A program made the position numbers and the translations under genes. From Planctomycetaceae bacterium (GTDB taxonomy: Bacteria; Planctomycetota; Planctomycetia; Pirellulales; Pirellulaceae): a stretch of 43,086 nucleotides of DNA. The notes beneath the pieces were generated by a model, which worked only from the letters and a program-made list of their open reading frames with translations, was not told the origin of the DNA and ran no database searches. Shown here piece after piece: positions 36,944 to 43,086 of the stretch (the stretch's first letter is position 1; each line of letters opens with the position of its first letter). Location of the stretch: assembly GCA_002724245.1 (NCBI GenBank), contig PBOG01000136.1, positions 1 through 43,086 of the forward strand, given 5' to 3'.

Positions 36944-37265
36944 CCCACAGCTCCGCTGTTTGCACAAGCTTCTCAAGTTGGCCAACCAAAAACAGGTGGC
37001 GTGAGTTGAAACACTCCATCGGCTGAACCACCCGAGACACCGCGACGAATTCTGACGAATCGGCTGTCCATGCACAACACCCGTTGCCCCGCACCTGCAT
37101 CACAATCGGAAAATCCACGATGTCGCTTCGACACCCTCTTCTATCGTTGCACACGAGCACGATTCGCCCTTGACCGGTCAACGACGTCGTGGTACTTACC
37201 CCAGCCGCGGACTTTGTTCTTGCCCCTGGTTTCCCCCTGTCTGACGACACAACCTGAGCCAAACC
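36944..37265. other. Divergent intergenic region
   Basis: No gene is seen in these 322 bp between the divergent MFS and DUF6268-like genes. A perfect 12-bp palindrome TTGACCGGTCAA lies at 37170-37181, 85 bp before the GTG at 37266. It could be an operator or contain a -35 box, but no matching -10 is found. Confidence 0.4.
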
Positions 37266-38543
37266 GTGCCTTCTCACACGTGCCGGTTCTCACTGTTGAT
37301 CGCCCTGTCGCTATGCTGCGATATTGCCAGCGCAGAACCTCCATTGGTGCGGATTCCGAAATCAGCGCCAATGGCGCAAACCGCCTTTCAGCAACGTCGA
37401 CCCGCTAGTGAATTCAGCAGCCAACCACCAGCGACGCCAGCAGCCACATTGCAGGCTCCGAGTTGGGATCCCTACGCGACCAATCCCCAATCCGGCAACC
37501 AGCCTCCATCCACATTCGTACCACCCGCCGTCATCAGCCCCCCTGCAAACACTCAGATTCCACCACCTGCTGTCCCACCTCCAATAGGAGCTGCTCCCAC
37601 AGCACCATACGCTGTCTACCCAGGCGCAGCACCAGCTGACTCCCTCTTTCCCGATGGCTGGAAACCAAGTAATTGGTTCGACCCGAGTTTCCAACCCTTG
37701 CAAAATCCACTCGGCAAATCCAATCGCGTCGTTTACGCGCCCAGGTTGCGACACACCTGGCTGGTTGGCGGACAGAGTGACCGGCAACTGCAGAGCCATG
37801 ACACAGACCTCAGTCTCCCTTTCTCATTCCCAGACTTCCTGACTTCCAACCAACCCTTGTTTGTCATTCCCTCATTTTCCCTGCACCTATGGCAAGGTCC
37901 AAGCAATACTTCCCCTGAACTTCCTTCCAAGGCCTATAGCTTTTTCGTTGATTCATCCTGGTCCTCGGATCCCAACCGTGTCATGGGTGTGGAACTCGGC
38001 GTGCGCACCGGGTTCTTCTCAGACTTCCAAACATTCAATTCACAGAGTTTTCGCATCCTCGGACAGGGACTGGTACGTTTGCGGGTAACACCCCAAGCGA
38101 CCCTGAAAGCAGGCGTAGTCTATCTGGACCGCTTGGACCTTAAACTGCTCCCCGCAGCAGGTCTGATTTGGGAGCCAGACGACCAGGCCCGCTTCGATTT
38201 GTACTTTCCCAAACCCAAGGTCTCGCAATACTGGACTTCGCTTGGAAATTACGACCTTTGGTGGTATATGGCGGGAGAGTACGGAGGTGGCAGCTGGACC
38301 GTGGAACGCATTGCCATGCCACCGATCACCGAGAATGCGCACAGTGACCAAATCGACATCAATGACGTCCGTCTCATTCTTGGTATGGAATGGGGCTCGG
38401 AGGCCGAATTACGCCTGAGACGTCGGCGCGGATTTCTTGAGGTCGGATGGGTCACCGGCCGGGAAGTTCTCTATCGGAAAGATCCCAGCGAGAGCTTCGA
38501 AATGAACGACACATTGATGATCCGCGCCGGCATCTTGCGCTAA
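37266..38543 (+). CDS. DUF6268-like outer-membrane beta-barrel protein
   Basis: The 425-residue product has a signal peptide (CRFSLLIALSLCCDIASA), a roughly 90-residue Pro/Ala/Gln-rich segment and a C-terminal beta-rich domain starting near residue 150. Alternating strands are clear: FVIPSFSLHLWQGPSNTSPE, KAYSFFVDSSWSSDPNRVMG, GVELGVRTGFFSDFQTFNS, LVRLRVTPQATLKAGVVYLD and ELRLRRRRGFLEVGWVTGRE. The SPELPSKAY and GFFSDF blocks fit the DUF6268 putative outer-membrane proteins of planctomycetes. It probably forms a small barrel in the outer membrane. The start is a GTG with a weak ribosome-binding site, chosen because it gives the signal peptide. It converges with sucD. Confidence 0.75.
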   Translation: MPSHTCRFSLLIALSLCCDIASAEPPLVRIPKSAPMAQTAFQQRRPASEFSSQPPATPAATLQAPSWDPYATNPQSGNQPPSTFVPPAVISPPANTQIPPPAVPPPIGAAPTAPYAVYPGAAPADSLFPDGWKPSNWFDPSFQPLQNPLGKSNRVVYAPRLRHTWLVGGQSDRQLQSHDTDLSLPFSFPDFLTSNQPLFVIPSFSLHLWQGPSNTSPELPSKAYSFFVDSSWSSDPNRVMGVELGVRTGFFSDFQTFNSQSFRILGQGLVRLRVTPQATLKAGVVYLDRLDLKLLPAAGLIWEPDDQARFDLYFPKPKVSQYWTSLGNYDLWWYMAGEYGGGSWTVERIAMPPITENAHSDQIDINDVRLILGMEWGSEAELRLRRRRGFLEVGWVTGREVLYRKDPSESFEMNDTLMIRAGILR

Positions 38544-38678
38544 TTCCGATCCGTCGTGGGCATTAGCACTCTGCCCAGAAAAAAATCAGACCGCCAAACC
38601 GCAGGTACAGTCTGTTCTTCCCAGATTCCTGGCTACTACGGCACGACAAGCACACCAGCAGGTTATTCGAACCAACTG

Positions 38679-39581
38679 CTAAGCCTGGCGAGCGATCGCG
38701 CGTTGCATCGCCTCGCCCATATCGGCTGGACTCTGTGCCACTTCGATACCGACGGCTTCCAAAGCCGCTACCTTCTCAGCAGCAGTCCCTTTCCCACCAG
38801 AAATGATCGCACCGGCGTGCCCCATACGCTTGCCAGGTGGTGCAGTCCGCCCCGCAATAAAGGCCGCCACCGGTTTGGTCACCTTTTCCTTGATGTACTC
38901 AGCCGCCTGCTCCTCAGCGTTGCCACCTATTTCTCCAATCATCAAGATGGCTTCCGTACCCGGATCGTTCTGAAATAGATCGAGCAGATCAATGAAGTTG
39001 GTACCAATGATTGGATCGCCACCAATGCCAACGCACGTCGATTGGCCTAACCCAACGCGTCCCATTTGCCACGCAGCCTCATAGGTCAAGGTACCGCTAC
39101 GACTGATCAGTCCCACGGTGCCCTGCGTGTGAATATAACCGGGCATGATGCCAATCTTTGCCACACCAGGGGTAATGACCCCGGGACAATTCGGCCCAAC
39201 AAGGCGGCTATCTGTCTGGTCGATATAATTCTTTGCGCGAACCATATCAAGAACCGGAACACCTTCGGTGATCGCGACAATCAACTTAATGCCCGCATCG
39301 GCAGCTTCGATGATTGCATCGGCACAAAATCGCGGGGGCACAAAAACCATTGATGTGTTAGCACCGACCGCCTCGACTGCGTCAGCGACTTTGTTGAACA
39401 CCGGAAAACCGTCAACCTCGGTTCCCCCTTTTCCGGGTGTCACGCCACCCAGAAACACCGGACTATCGCGCCGACATTCGTCACGCGCATACTCGCGGCA
39501 CTTCTGGCTATGAAATAATCCCGCTCGTCCAGTAAGTCCCTGGCAAATTACGCGAGTGTCTTTGTCAACAAGAATACTCAT
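38679..39581 (-). CDS. sucD: Succinyl-CoA synthetase, alpha subunit
   Basis: From the ATG at 39581 the product is 300 residues. The CoA-binding Rossmann part begins [20 protein letters not shown], with [18 protein letters not shown] and the [10 protein letters not shown] block. The phosphohistidine lies in [18 protein letters not shown], and [18 protein letters not shown] and [14 protein letters not shown] are intact. There is a short insertion ([15 protein letters not shown]) before the GGVTPGKGG block. With SucC it makes ATP or GTP and succinate from succinyl-CoA in the TCA cycle. It follows sucC by 59 bp on the same strand. The open frame to 39644 adds a basic N-terminus absent from the family. 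Confidence 0.97.
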   Translation of the reverse strand: MSILVDKDTRVICQGLTGRAGLFHSQKCREYARDECRRDSPVFLGGVTPGKGGTEVDGFPVFNKVADAVEAVGANTSMVFVPPRFCADAIIEAADAGIKLIVAITEGVPVLDMVRAKNYIDQTDSRLVGPNCPGVITPGVAKIGIMPGYIHTQGTVGLISRSGTLTYEAAWQMGRVGLGQSTCVGIGGDPIIGTNFIDLLDLFQNDPGTEAILMIGEIGGNAEEQAAEYIKEKVTKPVAAFIAGRTAPPGKRMGHAGAIISGGKGTAAEKVAALEAVGIEVAQSPADMGEAMQRAIARQA

Positions 39582-39640
39582 TGGTCTGTCTTTCCGTCTC
39601 TTTGAGCTACTCTTCTGGAAACGACGAGCAGGTGCAAATG

Positions 39641-40828
39641 TCACGCAATGAGGGTTGCCACCACTTTCTTGGCCGCATCCGTCAAATCCGTTGCTGTAAT
39701 GATGTCTCGATCGCTGTCGGCCAACATAGTACGCGCCAATTCAACATTCGTGCCTTCCAGACGGACGACTAATGGCACGCTGAAACCTACCTTTTCGTAC
39801 GCTTCCAGAATCGCTTCGACAATCGTGTCGCACTTCATAATGCCGCCAAAGATATTGACCAGCACCGCCTTCACATTGGGATCATCCAAGATGATCCGAA
39901 AGGCCTCGGTTACCGCTTCGACGTTAGCGCCACCACCAACGTCCAGGAAGTTTGCAGGCTCTCCACCATGAAGCTTAATCAAGTCCATGGTACTCATGGC
40001 AAGTCCGGCGCCATTGACCAGGCAACCAATGTTTCCATCCAGATTGACGTAACTGAGACCGGCGTTACCCGCGCGGACTTCCGCTGCATCCTCCTCGCTG
40101 AGGTCACGCAACTCGGCAACCCCCTCATGCCGAAATAATGCGTTGTCATCAAAGCTGACTTTGGCATCCAACGGAGTCAGCTCACCTTCGGCAGTCACAA
40201 CCAATGGATTGATCTCAGCCATACTGCAGTCATTCTCAACAAAAAACTGGCAGAGCTTTGGCAAGAAGACTTCTGCGCTACGTGCTGCTTGACCTTCCAG
40301 CCCAAGTTGGTCGGACAGGCTTTGAACCTGGCTTGGCAGCAAACCAACACCAATATCAAACGCTTCCCGGAAAATCTTCTCAGGCGTTTCAGCCGCAACT
40401 TCTTCGATCGCCATTCCACCTTCGGACGAAGCGATCACAACCGGACCACCCGACTCCCGGTCGACCACAATTCCCAGGTAAAGTTCGCGGGCAATGTTCA
40501 AACCCTGCTCGACAAAGAGCACGTTGACCGTTTTGCCTGCTTCACCTGTTTGAATCGTCACCAAAGTGTTACCCAGCATCCGCTCGGCATTCGCCCGTGC
40601 TTCATCCGCAGACCGAATCAACACGACACCCGGCTGGTCAGGCTGTTCCTTAAAGCGTCCCTTACCGCGTCCCCCCGCGTGAATCTGAGATTTCATCACG
40701 GCGATTTCACCACCCAGTTCGGTAAAAGCGGCAGCCGCTTCATCGGGTGTCCTGGCAACAATGCCACGTGGCACCGTAACCCCGGCAGCAGCCAGAAGCT
40801 GTTTGCCTTGATACTCATGGATCTTCAT
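39641..40828 (-). CDS. sucC: Succinyl-CoA synthetase, beta subunit
   Basis: From the ATG at 40828 the product is 395 residues and starts [20 protein letters not shown], the standard N-terminus. The ATP-grasp part has [17 protein letters not shown], and [20 protein letters not shown] holds the metal-binding residues. The C-terminal domain has [43 protein letters not shown] and [16 protein letters not shown]. Together with sucD it forms the complete enzyme. A TTGCCG-N17-TATAAT promoter lies just upstream, inside the end of the MoaD-like gene. Expression can therefore be independent of the genes before it. Confidence 0.97.
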   Translation of the reverse strand: MKIHEYQGKQLLAAAGVTVPRGIVARTPDEAAAAFTELGGEIAVMKSQIHAGGRGKGRFKEQPDQPGVVLIRSADEARANAERMLGNTLVTIQTGEAGKTVNVLFVEQGLNIARELYLGIVVDRESGGPVVIASSEGGMAIEEVAAETPEKIFREAFDIGVGLLPSQVQSLSDQLGLEGQAARSAEVFLPKLCQFFVENDCSMAEINPLVVTAEGELTPLDAKVSFDDNALFRHEGVAELRDLSEEDAAEVRAGNAGLSYVNLDGNIGCLVNGAGLAMSTMDLIKLHGGEPANFLDVGGGANVEAVTEAFRIILDDPNVKAVLVNIFGGIMKCDTIVEAILEAYEKVGFSVPLVVRLEGTNVELARTMLADSDRDIITATDLTDAAKKVVATLIA

Positions 40829-40874
40829 ATCGTCGGGTCCGTAATCTGGCTCGAAAGAATCGAACAAGCCGCGG

Positions 40875-40903
40875 ATTATAGGATGGCCTCTAACCACCGG
40901 CAA
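40875..40903 (-). promoter_or_regulatory. Sigma70-like promoter for sucCD
   Basis: On the minus strand TTGCCG (40898-40903) is followed after exactly 17 bp by TATAAT (40875-40880). It overlaps the last codons of the MoaD-like gene and would give a leader of about 40 nt before sucC. The -10 core TCCTATAATCCG is identical to that of the tRNA-Gly promoter. Confidence 0.7.
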
Positions 40904-41150
40904 CTGGCGCAAGCAACATCAATTCATCGCCGTCCCCCAGAGAAACCGCAGAATGTGAGGCAATCGTCCCCACATGCTTCCCCGATACGGCAATCAGACA
41001 GGAGCCGGGAAAGCTCGCGCCTGGGGACAACAACTCTCCAAGTCGATCAATCGCATCATCCAATGATGCCGCTTCCTGTAACTCCAAAAACTCGGGCAAG
41101 CCCTCAGTTTCGTGATAGTGGCGCCCCATCGTAACCACACGAATCTTCAT
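40890..41150 (-). CDS. MoaD/ThiS-like ubiquitin-fold sulfur carrier or modifier
   Basis: The 86-residue product has the size of MoaD and ThiS proteins and ends exactly in Gly-Gly ([12 protein letters not shown]), the tail adenylated by E1-like enzymes. [16 protein letters not shown] is the first hairpin, [18 protein letters not shown] the helix, and [17 protein letters not shown] the middle strand. It may deliver sulfur for molybdopterin, thiamin or another cofactor, or be conjugated to proteins. GGGGAG precedes the ATG at 41150. The E1-like gene ends 30 bp upstream on the same strand, so the two should act together. No other molybdopterin or thiamin gene is in the window. Confidence 0.88.
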   Translation of the reverse strand: MKIRVVTMGRHYHETEGLPEFLELQEAASLDDAIDRLGELLSPGASFPGSCLIAVSGKHVGTIASHSAVSLGDGDELMLLAPVAGG

Positions 41151-41180
41151 TGCCGCATCTCCCCTAAACCGGCCAACGTC

Positions 41181-41918
41181 TCAAAGGCCCCCACAACACG
41201 GACAAGCCTCAGTACGCGTTAATTCCATAGTCGTGACGCGTCCTTGAAAACCATCATACGTCAACATCTTCCCAAATAGCGGGTTCCCGGTTCCGGAGAG
41301 GATCTTTATTGCCTCCAATGCCGCTAGGGAACCAATCGCAGAAGAAATCGCGCCTACGACAGGAAAAAACTCCTCAAACGGAGGTGGCTGAGGATAGACG
41401 CATTGCAGACAAGCGGTCAGCCCTGCCCGGACGACCATCATCGTTCCCGTCATCCCCCATTGGGCTGCGTCGATCAACGGGACACCAGCTTTCGTAGCCG
41501 CCCGATTGAGCCGTAAACGCTCTTCAAATGTGGGCGGGCAGGAAAGCACAATATTTGATTTGCATGCCAGTTCCAGGGCTTCACTGTCGGATGGCTCATG
41601 GTCAACGTAGTCGACTTCAACAAAGCGATTCATCGATCTCAGGTAATCCGCAAAATGCGGGGCACGAGGTCGATCGATTACCGCTTCAGAACCCAACACC
41701 TGGCGGTTGAGGTCTGGTGAGATCAAGTCGCCTCCATGGGCAATAATCACCCGCCCAACTCCAGCCATGGTCAGCATCAACGCCGCAGGGCCTCCCATCC
41801 CACCCACTCGAGTGACCAGTGCAGTAGATCGACGTAAATTCAACTGCGCTTCTTCGGAAAGCACCCCCGCACCCAACTGGCGTGAATACCGTTCCTGTTC
41901 TGCAGGCGAAAGATTCAC
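41181..41918 (-). CDS. E1-like ThiF/MoeB family adenylyltransferase
   Basis: The 245-residue product has the E1-like layout: ERYSRQLG at the N-terminus, a glycine-rich ATP loop GGMGGPAALMLTMAGVG (39-55), NRQ (71-73) with the conserved Arg, and a zinc site from C170-x2-C173 and C239-x2-C242. It should adenylate the Gly-Gly tail of the adjoining MoaD-like protein. Where MoeB and ThiF have a strand ending in D-x-D (ribose and metal contacts), this one reads IIAHGGDLISPDLNRQ, with His and Gly at the two Asp positions by my alignment. Catalysis may be altered. AGGAGGG, six bases before the GTG at 41918, gives strong support for that start. It follows aat on the same strand. Confidence 0.9.
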   Translation of the reverse strand: MNLSPAEQERYSRQLGAGVLSEEAQLNLRRSTALVTRVGGMGGPAALMLTMAGVGRVIIAHGGDLISPDLNRQVLGSEAVIDRPRAPHFADYLRSMNRFVEVDYVDHEPSDSEALELACKSNIVLSCPPTFEERLRLNRAATKAGVPLIDAAQWGMTGTMMVVRAGLTACLQCVYPQPPPFEEFFPVVGAISSAIGSLAALEAIKILSGTGNPLFGKMLTYDGFQGRVTTMELTRTEACPCCGGL

Positions 41919-42014
41919 ATGCAGCCCTCCTGTACTTTGAAATTAACCACCATACTTCTTGTCACCGTTTCTATTCCGGACGCCACTATCATGGCGCACC
42001 GCCCCAACACCCAA

Positions 42015-42716
42015 TCACGTACACAGCAAGATATCGTCATCTGAACAATCACCAAATGTCACGGGTAATGTCAACGCGCTGTTCAAACGCAACAAAAACT
42101 CTGTCCGGGGTATTTCCACCGCCCCCATACTCTTTGAGTGGTTGGTTTGCTGCTGAATGTCAAACAACGTAAATCCTCTTTGACGGAGATGTGATTGCAG
42201 GCAAAACAACGCAATCTTGGAGGCATCTCGTTCCCTATGGAACATAGACTCTCCCGCAAACATCCCACCAAGCGCGACACCGTACAAGCCGCCTACCAGC
42301 TTCGTCTCACTCCACACCTCTACGCTGTGTGCATACCCCAACTCATGCAAACGCTGATAAGCACTACGGATTTCTGGAGTAATCCAAGTCCCACAGTCAT
42401 CTCGCCGCGGCGCCATGCAACCTGAGATGACTCCAGAAAAATCACGATTCAACGTAACCTGAAACTGGCCGCTGCGAATGCGGCGCGCCAAACGCCGAGA
42501 GACATGTAAACCATCCAATTCTATGACCGCTCTGGGGTCAGGTGAAAACCACGCGAGCACCTCCCACTCGTCCTCAATGACGGGCCAAGGAAAAATCCCA
42601 CGTCCATAAGCAGCCAACAACCAGTCTGGCGTTAACTGCCCCCCGACACGCAACAACCCACCTTCCAGAGCCGTAGTCACTGGAGGAAAATAAATCGGCT
42701 CCCCAACTTCAGCCAT
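42015..42716 (-). CDS. aat: Leucyl/phenylalanyl-tRNA--protein transferase
   Basis: From the ATG at 42716 the product is 233 residues. Family blocks are LLRVGGQLTPDWLLAAYGRG, IFPWPVIEDEWEVLAWFSPD, DFSGVISGCMAPRRDDCGTW, AHSVEVWSETKLVGGLYGVA, GGMFAGESMFHRERDASKIA and GFTLFDIQQQTNHSKSMGAV. The enzyme adds Leu or Phe to proteins with N-terminal Lys or Arg, marking them for ClpS-ClpAP degradation (N-end rule). The usual DCQ motif reads DIQ, keeping the catalytic Asp and Gln. AGGTG lies nine bases before the start. The role links loosely to the clpP genes elsewhere in the window. Confidence 0.94.
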   Translation of the reverse strand: MAEVGEPIYFPPVTTALEGGLLRVGGQLTPDWLLAAYGRGIFPWPVIEDEWEVLAWFSPDPRAVIELDGLHVSRRLARRIRSGQFQVTLNRDFSGVISGCMAPRRDDCGTWITPEIRSAYQRLHELGYAHSVEVWSETKLVGGLYGVALGGMFAGESMFHRERDASKIALFCLQSHLRQRGFTLFDIQQQTNHSKSMGAVEIPRTEFLLRLNSALTLPVTFGDCSDDDILLCT

Positions 42717-42806
42717 TACATTCTGCACCTATACACACTTTCGCTGACCATCTATACACGACCCTGCAAGAACAGCCGGTTCACAGCCGGCAATTTGTAT
42801 TGCCAC

Positions 42807-42836
42807 AACACATGGTGATACGCGCACGGCTATAAT
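42807..42836 (+). promoter_or_regulatory. Possible promoter for the right-edge gene
   Basis: A perfect TATAAT lies at 42831-42836. The best upstream -35 match is AACACA at 42807-42812 (3 of 6, 18-bp spacer), which is weak. The leader to the ATG at 42932 would be about 90 nt. Confidence 0.4.
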
Positions 42837-42931
42837 ACAAGACACCCCACGGCATCAGAGCGATAACACAAACGCTCGCCCATTTTCCAAATCACCTTGG
42901 TCAGTCGTCACTCACTCGATCGGAGCGGTTC

Positions 42932-43086
42932 ATGGAATTTGACTCGCCGCAGCAAGAGCCGTCTCGGAGTCCGGGTACCTGGCGTCCTCCCTCAACAGCA
43001 ACTCCCTCAACAGCAACTCCCTCAACAGCAACTCCCTCAACAGCAACTCCCTTAACAGCAACTCCTCCAGCAGCAACTGCCCCAAC
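42932..43086 (+). CDS. Unknown protein with N-terminal PSTAT repeats, 3' end outside window
   Basis: An ATG at 42932 follows GGAG by eight bases and opens a frame that runs off the right edge (51 complete codons). After MEFDSPQQEPSRSPGTWRP the codons are a 15-bp repeat giving PSTAT units, then PLTAT and PPAAT. There is no signal peptide, so the visible part should be cytoplasmic. Proline-rich cytoplasmic N-termini occur in front of membrane or zinc-ribbon domains in planctomycetes, but nothing here identifies the family. Confidence 0.6.
   Translation, partial: MEFDSPQQEPSRSPGTWRPPSTATPSTATPSTATPSTATPLTATPPAATAP
42989..43078 (+). repeat. 15-bp coding tandem repeat
   Basis: Four identical units CCCTCAACAGCAACT (42989-43048) are followed by one with a single change (43049-43063) and a more diverged sixth (43064-43078). 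The unit length is a multiple of three, so copy-number change would keep the frame. Confidence 0.9.

Noticed and set aside
37070-37408. Plus-strand open frame across the start of the DUF6268-like gene
   Set aside because: It overlaps the real gene in another frame and loses the signal peptide and beta-strand pattern.
42989-43078. Start of a CRISPR array at the right edge
   Set aside because: The 15-bp units adjoin without spacers and stay in frame within an open reading frame having a ribosome-binding site.

Overview
The window looks like chromosomal DNA of a planctomycete, most likely a member of the Pirellulales. This rests on family content: a Tat-exported DUF1501 protein, a BBP7-like and a DUF6268-like outer-membrane protein, a serine/threonine kinase with a planctomycete-type N-terminal segment, an ABC-2 permease fused to a CPBP protease, two Gfo/Idh/MocA oxidoreductases, and many exported proteins of unknown role. 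Base composition is moderate, genes sit on both strands with few long operons, and intergenic gaps are wide. I see no rRNA, transposase, integrase, phage gene or CRISPR array.

Layout. 1-9.7 kb: a porin-like gene cut by the left edge, a membrane-anchored von Willebrand A protein, an orphan FbpB-type permease, maf, an RluA-family pseudouridine synthase, a protein kinase, hsp20, then a gene-poor kilobase with operator-like repeats ahead of a small exported lysine-rich repeat protein. 9.7-16.5 kb: a secreted transglutaminase-elicitor-like protein, a possibly broken small gene, a 4HBT thioesterase, DUF1501 and a UvrA. 16.7-25.9 kb: an oxidoreductase, a ZIP metal transporter, a C-terminal processing protease, a DsrE-type lipoprotein, a two-headed alpha/beta hydrolase and a coiled-coil lipoprotein. 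26-29.4 kb: a protein-quality-control cluster, tRNA-Gly(GCC), trigger factor and two complete ClpP paralogues. 29.5-38.5 kb: an SH3-like exported protein, a second oxidoreductase, an ABC ATPase with its permease/protease fusion, an LplT-like MFS carrier and a DUF6268-like barrel. 38.7-42.7 kb: a same-strand run aat, E1-like enzyme, MoaD/ThiS-like protein, sucC, sucD. The right edge cuts a gene starting with 15-bp coding repeats.

Genes that clearly work together are tig with clpP/clpP (folding and proteolysis), the ATPase with its fused permease (export), the E1-like enzyme with its ubiquitin-like partner (sulfur transfer or protein conjugation), and sucC with sucD (TCA cycle). The most unusual items are the elicitor-like protein with a Pep-13-like segment, the double hydrolase, the E1/ubiquitin-like pair with an altered nucleotide loop, the exported DsrE protein, and two sets of short repeats around 8.2-8.8 kb. 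All family assignments come from reading motifs; no database search was possible.
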